Shown here: positions 54,793 through 62,915 of the stretch, one piece after another
Layout of the letters: the number at the start of each line of letters is the position of its first letter
Numbering within the stretch: the first letter of the stretch is position 1
NCBI GenBank assembly: GCA_963849635.1
Contig: CAWKIA010000037.1
Coordinates: 62,001 to 126,000, forward strand
Direction of reading: 5' to 3'
Origin: CAVRUD01 sp963849635
GTDB lineage: Bacteria; Chloroflexota; Chloroflexia; Thermomicrobiales; UBA6265
Length of the DNA: 64,000 bases
The notes under the pieces: model-generated
The model's input: only the letters and a program-made list of their open reading frames with translations
The model's database searches: none
Told to the model about the DNA's origin: nothing
Translations under genes and position numbers: made by a program

Positions 54793-55234
54793 GCCCTGTT
54801 GCCGTCGCCTTCTTATCCAGGCAGCCGAAGAACTGACCGACGATCGTGCGGGCGGCTGGCTGGATCATGCGGGCGCCGACGCGGGCGATGGTGCCCCGGA
54901 CGTTGGCGTCACCCTTGTAGACAACCCGGGTCTTGCCGCCTTCGTCGAAAAGCTCCAGGTTGCCCGTGCCGGAGACCTGGCCCTGCGGGCCACTACCTTC
55001 AACCAGCATCGTGTAGGAGGACGGCTCGACCTTGTCGCTGATCTTGACGCGCCCGGTGAAAGTGCCCTTGATCATGGCGATGCCGATCCGCATCGTGGCG
55101 GAGTACTCGTCCTCTCCGATCTGCTCCATCTTCTCGCAGCCGGGCAGGCAACCCTTGAGAACATCCGGATCCATCAGGAAGGCCCAGACCTGATCTCGCG
55201 GCGCCGCGAACGTGTGCTCACCCGTCAATTCCAT
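54785..55234 (-). CDS. CoxG-like SRPBCC protein (carbon monoxide dehydrogenase subunit G family)
   Basis: 149 residues from ATG 55234. SRPBCC fold with MELTGEHTFAAPRDQVWAFLMDPDVLKGCLPGCEKME at the N-terminus, the CoxG pattern DEYSATMRIGIAMIKGTFTGRV, and GSGPQGQVSGTGNLEL. CoxG helps place the oxidase on the membrane in some CO-oxidising bacteria, but many homologues occur without CO dehydrogenase genes, as here. The long C-terminal membrane anchor of true CoxG is missing, and the stop is provided by a repeat array. Confidence 0.85.
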   Translation of the reverse strand: MELTGEHTFAAPRDQVWAFLMDPDVLKGCLPGCEKMEQIGEDEYSATMRIGIAMIKGTFTGRVKISDKVEPSSYTMLVEGSGPQGQVSGTGNLELFDEGGKTRVVYKGDANVRGTIARVGARMIQPAARTIVGQFFGCLDKKATATGQT

Positions 55235-55356
55235 AGCTTGTCTCCGATCTGCGTTCGCGTAATGCTCATCTCCGCGAGTGTACCAAGGGCGAGTCGGGGA
55301 GGCCGCGACTCCCCCGGGCAAATGGGTGACGCGGTTCACCGTGGAAGTCCGTTCCG

Positions 55357-55842
55357 TCATCTGCTCTGGCCGAGCGCCGCCGCCAGGATTTCCGCATCGT
55401 GATCAAACGCGAGCGGCGGCAAGGACGACAGCGGCCACCAGGCGACCTCAAGCAGATCGTCCCCGGCAATTGGCATATCCGCGTCCCCGACATTTGCGTG
55501 ATACGCCAGCAGTACCACCGCCTCTCCGGTAGCAGACCATACGCCAAGGAGTGGTCCCAGGGTGACCTCCAGGCCGATCTCCTCCAGGGCTTCGCGGACG
55601 GCCGCATCCTCAACTCGCTCGCCCCGCTCCACGAACCCTGCCGGAAAGCTCCAGGTTCCCGGGTTGCGAGTATGTCCGGCTCGAAGGCCGAGCAGCACCA
55701 TGTTGTCGCGGACGACGACCACTGCCACCGCCAGCTTGGGATCGAGGTAGACCGGAGTGCCGCAAGCCTGGCAGACGGGACGCGGCCGGCCGTCGTGAAT
55801 CTGCTCCGCCGTAGGTCCGCCACAACGCTGGCAGTACAGCAT
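55357..55842 (-). CDS. Nudix hydrolase with zinc-ribbon N-terminus
   Basis: 161 residues from ATG 55842, GGAGG four bases upstream. A zinc ribbon comes first (YCQRCGG ... VCQACGT), then the Nudix box GFVERGERVEDAAVREALEEIGLEV with the full GX5EX7REUXEEXGU pattern. It resembles ADP-ribose or NADH pyrophosphatase-like enzymes. The open frame extends to 55950 through the heptamer array, producing an artificial SRLTSHVSRLTSH stretch that is not part of the gene. The CoxG-like gene follows on the same strand. Confidence 0.92.
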   Translation of the reverse strand: MLYCQRCGGPTAEQIHDGRPRPVCQACGTPVYLDPKLAVAVVVVRDNMVLLGLRAGHTRNPGTWSFPAGFVERGERVEDAAVREALEEIGLEVTLGPLLGVWSATGEAVVLLAYHANVGDADMPIAGDDLLEVAWWPLSSLPPLAFDHDAEILAAALGQSR

Positions 55843-55851
55843 CGGTCCTCC

Positions 55852-55893
55852 GTGAGACGTGAGACGTGAGACGTGAGACGTGAGACGTGAGAC
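55852..55893. repeat. Heptamer array, right side of the CoxG/Nudix pair
   Basis: Six perfect tandem copies of GTGAGAC. It starts ten bases before the Nudix gene's ATG (minus strand), directly upstream of its GGAGG, and so lies in that gene's leader. It is inverted relative to the array at 54761-54792. Confidence 0.85.
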
Positions 55894-55989
55894 GGGAAAG
55901 GATAGCGGCGACGGTCTATCCCTTTCCTCCTCTGGTCCATTCACCGACAATGGCCCGACGACGATCCGATTCCGGGAACAGGCGGGGAG

Positions 55990-57131
55990 TTGAACGACAT
56001 CGTGAGGGCATCTTGGACGATCGACGAAGCGGCGCTGGATCGGATCGAGATCGGAGCGGGAATACTCGGCACCGGCGGCGGAGGCAACCCCTACATCGGC
56101 AAGCTGATGGCCAGATCGCTGGTCCGTCAGGGAAAACGATCACAGTCGTCCCGCCGGAGAGCGTGCCAGACGACGCGCTGGTGACATCGGTCGGCGGGAT
56201 GGGATCCCCGACGATCGGAATCGAGCGGCTCGTGCAGGGGGACGAGTATCTCCTTGCCCTGCGCACGCTAGAGAAGCGGCTCGGTCGGACAGTCACCCAC
56301 GTCATTCCCGGTGAGATCGGCGGGTCAAACTCGACCAGACCGCTAGTGGTCGCCGCCCAGACCGGTTTGCCGGTCATCGATGGCGACGGCATGGGCCGGG
56401 CATTCCCCGAGCTGCAGATGGACACGTTCTCAATCTACGGTCCCACGCCGACCCCGGCGGCCATCGCCGACCCATACGGCCAGACCGCCCTCTTTGAGGG
56501 CATCTCCGATCCGCGCACCCTGGAGCGTTACGCCCGCGCTGTCACCATCCAGATGGGCGGAGCGGCCGGGTATGCCTTCCCGCCGATGAGCGGCGCCGAC
56601 GTCAAGCGCACGGTCGTCCCGCACACCATGACGTTGATCCACACCATCGGCGATGCGGTCCTCCGGGCCAGAGCGGAGCACCAGGATGCGATCGCCAGCC
56701 TCCTCCGGATTACAGGCGGGGTACGAATCTTCTCGGGCAAGATCAGCGACGTTTCGCGGCGATTGATGGGTGGATTCGCGCGTGGTCTGGTGAACATCGA
56801 CGGCACAGGCGACCACGCTGGCGAAACCCTGCAGATCGACTTCCAGAACGAGTACCTGATCGCCCGTACCGGCTCCGGGCGTGTCCTCGCGGTGGCGCCC
56901 GATCTGATCTGCATGGTCGCGGCCGAGACCGCCGACCCGATCACCACCGAGGTGCTGCGTTACGGGTTACGCGTCGAAGTCCTGGCGATCCCGGCGCCGG
57001 ACCTGCTCAAGACGCCGGAGGCGCTGGCGGTCGTCGGGCCGGCCGCGTTCGGATACCCGGAGGTGGCGTTCGAGCCGCTTCCTGGCACGTACGCCTCAGG
57101 ATTGAGCGCGGTGATCGCAGCGGCCCGGTAG
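55990..57131 (+). CDS. DUF917 family protein, one frameshift
   Basis: About 380 residues after repair. Start TTG 55990 or GTG 56002; the latter has GGGGAG 12 bases before. The opening WTIDEAALDRIEIGAGILGTGGGGNPYIG is diagnostic of DUF917. The frame breaks at AAAA (56133-56136), where one A is missing; the second frame continues ITVVPPESVPDDALVTSVGGMGSPT, GGSNSTRPLVVAAQTGLPVIDGDGMGRAFPELQM and a C-terminal barrel with GLRVEVLAIPAPDLL. DUF917 proteins often accompany hydantoinase-like enzymes; their activity is not proven. The Gfo/Idh gene follows 61 bases later. Confidence 0.88.
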
Positions 57132-57192
57132 AATCGGTCCCCCGGAGCGTCCGGCGATGGCGTCCATGTGCAAGCAAAGGAGAATCGGTTAG

Positions 57193-58221
57193 GTGCGCTT
57201 GATCCAAGCGGGAGTCGGTGCGTTTGGACGTTCTTGGGCAGGGATCGTCCGCTCGACGGACGGGGTCGAGCCCGTCGCGCTGGTCGACCCGAGCCCCGAC
57301 GCCCGGGACCGGGCAGTGAGCGACTTCAACATCCCCCGCTCGACCGTCTTCGCCAGCCTTGCGGAAGCTCTCAGCGCGACCCGCACCGATGCGGTCCTCC
57401 TGACTACCCCGCCGGAGACACACCACGCACTGGCCCTGGAAGCGTTAGCCGCCGGCCACCATGTGCTGGTCGAAAAGCCACTCGCCATGAACATCGCCCA
57501 GGCCAACGAGATGATCGCCGCCGCGGCCGCCGCCGGGCGTACCCTGATGGCGGCGCAGAACTACCGGTTCCGGCCCCCGACCCGGGCTGCCCAAGCAGTG
57601 ATTGCGTCCGGTCGATTGGGAGACTTGATCGCCGTCCGGATTTCATTCCGGCGGGACACTCGCCGCTTATATCCACCGGGCGGATACCGCTTCTCGATGC
57701 GCCATCCGCTGCTGGTCAATATGAGTATCCACCACCTGGACATGCTCCGCGCCATCTCCGGGCAGCGAATCGACCACGTCTACGCCCAGTCCTGGGCGGC
57801 TCCGGACAGCCCCTACGAGCACGACCCGAGCGCCGCCCTGACCATAGGGCTCTCCGGCGGCGCCACCGCCACCTACGACGGCGACTGGGCCGCCCGGGAT
57901 GGCGACACATCGTGGAACGGCGATTGGGAGATCATCGGGCGTGAAGGCCGGCTCCTGTGGAGCGGCGGGCTGGCCGACGACATGACGGCCGATCTCCGCC
58001 TCGACCTCTGGGGCAAGCCGGTCGAATCTGTGCCGCTGCCTCACCTGGATGCCCTGGACCGCAGCGGTGTCCTGGTCGAGTTCCGGGACGCGATCGCGGA
58101 GGGACGCCGGCCGGAGACGGATGCCACCGACAATATCCACAGCCTAGCCGCCGTCCTGGCAGCGGTCCAGTCGGCCGATACGGGCGAGATCGTCCGGCTG
58201 GACGCAGTGCTCCAGGCCTGA
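57193..58221 (+). CDS. Gfo/Idh/MocA family oxidoreductase
   Basis: 342 residues from GTG 57193 (AAAGGAGAA upstream). Rossmann start MRLIQAGVGAFGRSWAG, VEPVALVDPSP, the EKP triad (94-96) in HVLVEKPLAMN, and the C-terminal sheet domain with NMSIHHLDMLRAISG, where His/Asp are catalytic-site residues. Such enzymes use NAD(P) to oxidise or reduce sugars, inositols or related polyols. The neighbouring DUF917, DAO-type and disulfide oxidoreductase genes form a same-strand series. Confidence 0.92.
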   Translation: MRLIQAGVGAFGRSWAGIVRSTDGVEPVALVDPSPDARDRAVSDFNIPRSTVFASLAEALSATRTDAVLLTTPPETHHALALEALAAGHHVLVEKPLAMNIAQANEMIAAAAAAGRTLMAAQNYRFRPPTRAAQAVIASGRLGDLIAVRISFRRDTRRLYPPGGYRFSMRHPLLVNMSIHHLDMLRAISGQRIDHVYAQSWAAPDSPYEHDPSAALTIGLSGGATATYDGDWAARDGDTSWNGDWEIIGREGRLLWSGGLADDMTADLRLDLWGKPVESVPLPHLDALDRSGVLVEFRDAIAEGRRPETDATDNIHSLAAVLAAVQSADTGEIVRLDAVLQA

Positions 58222-58241
58222 GAACGCGAGGAGGAAATCGG

Positions 58242-59378
58242 ATGGCGCCGCCCACCGTAGCTATCATCGGGGCCGGGATCGTCGGCGCCTCGGTCGCATA
58301 CAACCTCGTCAATCAGGGCGCTTCGGTCCATCTGATCGACCGAGGCGAGCCCGGCCGGGGCACCACTTCGACTAGCTTCGCCTGGCTGAACGCGAACCAG
58401 AAGACCCCGCGAGCCTACTTCGATCTCAATCTTGCCGGGATGGCAGAGCACCGCGCCCTGGCGGACACGCTGCGCAGAGCCCGCTGGTATCACCCCGATG
58501 GCAACCTCTGCTGGGCCAACGAGGATGGTTTGCCCGAACTCCGGGAGCGTGTCGCCCGGCTTCAGGAGTGGGGTTACGAGGCGGAGTGGATCGATGCCCG
58601 CGCCGCCAACGCCGAGCTTGAACCGGGCGCGGCCTTTCCTGACCCATTGACTCCGGTCGCCTGGTTTCCCGACGAGGGCTGGATCGATGCCCCGGCCCTG
58701 ACCCAGCGCCTGCTCAGCGAGTCCCGCCTGGCGGGCGCCACGATCATGACTGAGACAGCGGTGACGGCAATCGAGCGGATTGGCGGGAGAATTGCTGGCG
58801 TCACCCTCTCATCAGGTGAGCGGATCGCCGCCGATGTCGTGGTCAACGCGGCCGGGGTGGACGCACAGCCCATCGCCGAGCTTGCCGGTAGTCCCTTGCC
58901 CGTCGCGCCGGTCGCAGGGATGCTGCTCCGCCTTGGCCACCCCGGCAACCCGCTCCGGCGCATCCTGCACACGCCCGTGATGAACGTCCGGCCGGACGGT
59001 CGCGACTACCTGATCCTCCAGGCCGCGGACCTCGATGAACGCCTTGGAGACCGGCGCGAGATCCGGCCATCCGACCCGCTGATCGGCGAGATCCTGGCCC
59101 GAGGCGTAGCAGGGTTCCCGGCGCTCTCGGCCTCCACCCTGGCCGAGGTCCGGATCGGAATCCGCCCGATACCGGCCGATGGTTACCCGAGCACCGGCCA
59201 GATCGACCCGGCGGACGGGTATGTCGAAGCGGTTACCCACTCCGGTGTGACCCTGGGACCGCTCCTGGGCCGGCTGATCGCCACCGAAATCCTCACTGGC
59301 GACGTCGATCCGCTCCTCGCGCCGTTTCGTTCCAGTCGGTTCCGGGTTCCTACCGCAAGTAGCCCTTCAGAATCGTAA
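58242..59378 (+). CDS. FAD-dependent DAO-family oxidoreductase
   Basis: About 378 residues from ATG 58242 with GAGGAGG upstream. FAD motif VAIIGAGIVGASVAYNLVNQG (residues 6-26), TTSTSFAWLNANQKTPRAYFDL (a typical DadA/glycine-oxidase turn), DVVVNAAGVDAQPIAELAG, and C-terminal GIRPIPADGYPSTG and TLGPLLGRLIATEILTG. The family oxidises amines or amino acids, or sarcosine-like compounds. Starts 21 bases after the Gfo/Idh stop, so it is probably co-transcribed. Confidence 0.92.
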   Translation: MAPPTVAIIGAGIVGASVAYNLVNQGASVHLIDRGEPGRGTTSTSFAWLNANQKTPRAYFDLNLAGMAEHRALADTLRRARWYHPDGNLCWANEDGLPELRERVARLQEWGYEAEWIDARAANAELEPGAAFPDPLTPVAWFPDEGWIDAPALTQRLLSESRLAGATIMTETAVTAIERIGGRIAGVTLSSGERIAADVVVNAAGVDAQPIAELAGSPLPVAPVAGMLLRLGHPGNPLRRILHTPVMNVRPDGRDYLILQAADLDERLGDRREIRPSDPLIGEILARGVAGFPALSASTLAEVRIGIRPIPADGYPSTGQIDPADGYVEAVTHSGVTLGPLLGRLIATEILTGDVDPLLAPFRSSRFRVPTASSPSES

Positions 59379-59460
59379 TGGTCGTCATGGGCGTGAGCGC
59401 CCCCACGTGGCACGATGTCGCCGACAAACAGACGAGTAGACATGAGGGAGAACGCGCGTC

Positions 59461-60864
59461 ATGACACCAAGCGGAGGCGTCGAGCGATACGACGCCATCA
59501 TCATCGGCGCCGGTCAGGCGGGTGGGCCCCTGGCGAGTGCCTTTGCGGGCGCCGGCCGCAAGACCGCCCTGATCGAGCGGGAGCACGTCGGCGGTACCTG
59601 CGTCAACGAGGGCTGTACCCCCACCAAGACGATGATCGCCAGCGGACGGGTAGCGTATCTGGCCCGCCGTGGAGCGGATTATGGCGTCCAGACGGGCGAT
59701 ATCACAATCGACATGACCAAAGTTCGCCAGCGCAAGCGAGAAGTTGTCGAGAGCTTTCGTAGTGGCGGCGAACGGCGCCTTCGCCTGTCCGAGGGCCTCG
59801 ATCTGATCGACGGCGAAGCACGATTCGTCGATGCGACGACCGTGGCGGTCACGCTCACGGACGGGGCGATGCGTTTTCTCGCGTCAGATTTGATCGTACT
59901 CAACGCCGGAGCACGGCCCGCCGAACTCAACATCGAGGGAGCGACGTCGGTCACGGTTTACAACTCGACCTCGATCATGGAATTGGATGCTGTTCCCGGC
60001 CATCTCATCGTGCTGGGAGGTGGCTATGTTGGGCTGGAGTTCGGGCAGTTGTTCCGCCGCCTCGGTGCCCAGGTGACCGTGATTCAGCGCGGCAAACGCT
60101 TGCTCGGCCGTGAGGATCCCGATATCGCCGATGCTATCGCCGGAATCCTGCGCGAGGATGGCATCGAAATCCTGCTTGAGAGCGACGCGGTCCGCGTTGG
60201 TCCAGACGGCGAAGGCGTCGCCGTCACCGTGCAGACGCCGGACGGCGAGCGGACACTGAACGGAACCCACCTGCTCGCCGCCGCGGGCCGCACCCCAAAC
60301 ACCGACCGGCTCGAACCCAAGGCGGCAGGCATCGAGCTAGACAAGCGCGGGTACATCCCGGTCGATGAGCGCCTGGCGACAAACGTGCCCGGAATCTACG
60401 CCCTCGGCGACATCAACGGCGGTCCGGCCTTCACCCACATCTCCTACGACGACTTCCGTATCCTCCGCGCCAACCTGATCGAGGGAGGCAACCGCACGAC
60501 AACTGGCCGCCTGGTGCCCTACACCGTCTTCACCGATCCCCAATTGGGCCGGGTCGGCCTGACGGAGACCGAGGCTCGGGAGCAGGGCAAGCAGATTCGG
60601 GTCGCCTCGATGCCGATGAGCTACGTTGCCCGCGCGCTCGAGGTTGACGAGTCGCGCGGCGTGATGAAGGTGATCGTCGATGCCGAGACGGACCGCATCC
60701 TCGGCGCCGCGATCCTGGGCCTGGAAGGCGGCGAGGTCATGTCGATGCTCCAGCTCGCAATGATGGGCAACCTGCCCTACACCGCTCTGCGCGACGGCGT
60801 CTTCGCCCATCCGACCCTGGCGGAGTCCCTCAACAACCTCTTCGGCAGGTTCAAAGGCGAGTAA
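59461..60864 (+). CDS. Pyridine nucleotide-disulfide oxidoreductase (Lpd/MerA-like)
   Basis: 467 residues from ATG 59461. FAD motif IIIGAGQAGGPLA, redox disulfide GGTCVNEGCTPTK (Cys47 and Cys52), NAD motif LIVLGGGYVGLEFGQLFRRLG, and the FAD end GIYALGDINGGPAFTH. The C-terminal interface has FAHPTLAESLNNLF with the catalytic His and Glu. It resembles dihydrolipoyl dehydrogenase and mercuric reductase but lacks the MerA N-terminal metal domain and C-terminal CC pair. No lipoyl-enzyme genes are near, so its partner is unknown. A terminator follows. Confidence 0.92.
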   Translation: MTPSGGVERYDAIIIGAGQAGGPLASAFAGAGRKTALIEREHVGGTCVNEGCTPTKTMIASGRVAYLARRGADYGVQTGDITIDMTKVRQRKREVVESFRSGGERRLRLSEGLDLIDGEARFVDATTVAVTLTDGAMRFLASDLIVLNAGARPAELNIEGATSVTVYNSTSIMELDAVPGHLIVLGGGYVGLEFGQLFRRLGAQVTVIQRGKRLLGREDPDIADAIAGILREDGIEILLESDAVRVGPDGEGVAVTVQTPDGERTLNGTHLLAAAGRTPNTDRLEPKAAGIELDKRGYIPVDERLATNVPGIYALGDINGGPAFTHISYDDFRILRANLIEGGNRTTTGRLVPYTVFTDPQLGRVGLTETEAREQGKQIRVASMPMSYVARALEVDESRGVMKVIVDAETDRILGAAILGLEGGEVMSMLQLAMMGNLPYTALRDGVFAHPTLAESLNNLFGRFKGE

Positions 60865-60877
60865 CTGGCGAACGGCG

Positions 60878-60910
60878 ACGCCCCCGACCAGTTTTGGCCG
60901 GGGGCGTTTT
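60878..60910 (+). terminator. Rho-independent terminator of the oxidoreductase series
   Basis: ACGCCCCCGACC (60878-60889) pairs with GGCCGGGGGCGT (60896-60907), one mismatch, loop of six, followed by TTTT to 60910. It lies 13 bases after the stop of the disulfide oxidoreductase gene. Confidence 0.9.
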
Positions 60911-60928
60911 CGTGTCGAAATCCGATTC

Positions 60929-61010
60929 GTAGGGGCGCGATTCATCGTGCCTACGTGCCCAACGCGAACGTCGGTGGTGGGATGCCGGGCGTGATTCATC
61001 GCGCCCCTAC
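60929..61010. repeat. Miniature inverted-repeat element, copy 3 (GTAGGGGCG family)
   Basis: 82 bases, the same length as copy 1. Left arm GTAGGGGCGCGATTCATCG (from 60929), right arm ending GTGATTCATCGCGCCCCTAC at 61010, with the inner ATTCATC in direct orientation. It lies between the terminator and the convergent FAD oxidase gene. Close sequence agreement with copy 1 indicates recent or continuing spread. Confidence 0.85.
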
Positions 61011-61051
61011 GCCGATACTGCAACCCGAACTGGACGGATTTCCCACACCCG

Positions 61052-62539
61052 CTAGTCCCCCGTGCCTTGCGCGACCTGGGCAATCGAGCGGCTCAGAGCG
61101 AGACGGGCAGGTGACTCGAAATACCACTCCGAGTTGACCTTCGGCTTGATGTTGTGATTGCTGCGGAAGCGGTTGGTGGGGTCGTACTTGGTCTTGACAC
61201 GTGTCAGCCAATCGTAGACGACCTTGCCGTAAGCGTCGGCGGCGCCATTTGCCTCGTCGTCGCTGATGACGTTGATGTAGACACCTTCGGCCGCATCTGG
61301 CTCGATCGCCTTCGCTGTTTCCCGCACCCAGGTGCGGTGCTCTTCCGTTCGGGCGGGATCGACGGGCCATAGACCCAGGATCCAGCAGATGTACGGCGCG
61401 GTCCGGTTGCCGAACGCGGTCGCGGTCGATGGCACCCGGGCAATCGCACCTCCCATCCGAGCGACGTGAATTCCCGTGGTGGGATTGGTCACCTGGGCGA
61501 AACGCTCGACCAGCGCCGCTATCACCTCGTCGGTCAGGCCGCTGAGGTTTGAGCCTTTGTGGTAGCTGTCCATGCCTGGTTGGGCGAAGTCATCGATCAG
61601 GCTCTGGCGAACGATGTAGGGAATCGGGCCGGCCATATCCAGATCCGGGGCGACAGCGGTGCGGAACGGTGCGATGACCGTATCCCCCTCGGCGACCGGG
61701 CCGACGTAGCAGGTGTCAATCGCGACCACCTTCTGGCCGTGGAGGTGAGCCGGAAACGGCGCCACCGGCGGGACAGTCAGGAAGATGACAAAGGTCGTCA
61801 GATCATCCGGAGCGGTCTCCATGAACTCCCGGTAGAGGCGCATCACCTCAGGGGCCTTGTCCAACGTGTAGACCAACGGACCACCGAAGACGAGCGGGCC
61901 GACTGGATGAAGCTGGTATTCGAACAAGACGACAACGCCGAGATTCGCACCGGCTCCCCGCACGCCCCAGAAGAGATCCGGGTTCTCGTCGGCGCTGGCC
62001 CGGCGCAGGACGCCGTCCGCGGTCACGATCTCGACCGCGAGCAGGTTGTCAATCGTCAAGCCGTGCTTTCGCATCAGCCAGCCGGTGCCGCCACCGAGGG
62101 TCAGGCCGGCGATACCGGTGTGAGAGATGGTTCCGGCCGGGACCGCCAGGCCGAACTCCTGGGTGGCGGCATCGAGCTCACCGAGGAGGACGCCCGGCTG
62201 GGCCGTGGCAGTGCGCTCGGTCGGGTTGACCGAAATGGCCTTCATCTGGGAAAGGTCGATCACCAGGCCATCATCGACGGAGGAGTGTCCGGCGACGCTG
62301 TGCCCACCCCCACGGACCGCAATCGGCAAGTCCTTTTTCTGGGCGTAGGCGAGGGCAAGCTGAACATCGTGGACGTCAGCGCAGCGGACAATCACAGCGG
62401 GGTGCTTGTCGATACCTCCATTCCAAAGGCGGCGGGCGCTGTCGTAGGACAGATCGCTCGGCTCAATGACGTCGCCGTGGATCGCGGCGCGGAAGGCGAG
62501 GATGTCTGTGCTGGCATTGGAGGGGATCATAGTGACCAT
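61052..62539 (-). CDS. FAD-linked oxidase of the berberine-bridge-enzyme family
   Basis: 495 residues. FAD-binding PCMH domain with HPAVIVRCADVHDVQLALAYA, PIAVRGGGHSVAGHSS (His80 is the covalent flavin site), GLTLGGGTGWLMRKHGLTIDNL and GVRGAGANLGVVV. The second cysteine link used by bicovalent members is absent (GLTIDN in place of a Cys). The BBE tail YDPTNRFRSNHNIKP is present near residue 460, followed by an unusual 22-residue extension. Members oxidise sugars, alkaloids or alcohols with oxygen. ATG 62539 or 62530 may be the start. Confidence 0.93.
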   Translation of the reverse strand: MVTMIPSNASTDILAFRAAIHGDVIEPSDLSYDSARRLWNGGIDKHPAVIVRCADVHDVQLALAYAQKKDLPIAVRGGGHSVAGHSSVDDGLVIDLSQMKAISVNPTERTATAQPGVLLGELDAATQEFGLAVPAGTISHTGIAGLTLGGGTGWLMRKHGLTIDNLLAVEIVTADGVLRRASADENPDLFWGVRGAGANLGVVVLFEYQLHPVGPLVFGGPLVYTLDKAPEVMRLYREFMETAPDDLTTFVIFLTVPPVAPFPAHLHGQKVVAIDTCYVGPVAEGDTVIAPFRTAVAPDLDMAGPIPYIVRQSLIDDFAQPGMDSYHKGSNLSGLTDEVIAALVERFAQVTNPTTGIHVARMGGAIARVPSTATAFGNRTAPYICWILGLWPVDPARTEEHRTWVRETAKAIEPDAAEGVYINVISDDEANGAADAYGKVVYDWLTRVKTKYDPTNRFRSNHNIKPKVNSEWYFESPARLALSRSIAQVAQGTGD

Positions 62540-62915
62540 CGTGGTTGGTTCCTCAGGGGCTGCACCCCTCGTTCAAGGTAGGTGGATCGGGGCCCGGGCC
62601 GTGGTCCGGTCGGGGTTCATTCGGTCGATGGCTGCATCATGCCGGGGCGTTCTTCCCCGTTTCTTCCGGGGCATCCAGAAGCAATGTGTGTCCCTCGCTC
62701 TCCCAGGTTGAGCGGCCATCCAGATGCGAAACTCATCGCGGCATTCACCTGCGAAGATATCCAGCAGTCCTGTTTATCAAGAACAATCGCGAATCGGTTG
62801 GATTCTGGGTATACAATCCATTTATCGAGACCTAAGCGGCACGAATGCCGCCAGTTCCCACCCGTTTAGTGCTGTCGCTCCGCCTACTGTGCGGAGCGGA
62901 GGAGGGTGCTTGCTC
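62540..62915. other. Divergent intergenic region
   Basis: A 376-base gap between the FAD oxidase gene (minus) and the last gene (plus). It is relatively AT-rich at 62750-62830 (GTTTATCAAGAACAATC, GGGTATACAATCC), where promoters are likely, though no good -35/-10 pair was found. At its right end CGCTCCGC (62876-62883) pairs with GCGGAGCG (62891-62898) and abuts the ribosome site GGAGGAGGG of the last gene, so that site may be partly structured. Confidence 0.45.

Noticed and set aside
55852..55893. Possible CRISPR-like array
   Set aside because: The units are seven bases long without spacers and there are no cas genes; it is a simple tandem repeat.
55851..55950. N-terminal extension of the Nudix protein with SRLTSH repeats
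   Set aside because: It is a translation of the GTGAGAC heptamer array; the zinc ribbon starts at ATG 55842 with its own GGAGG.
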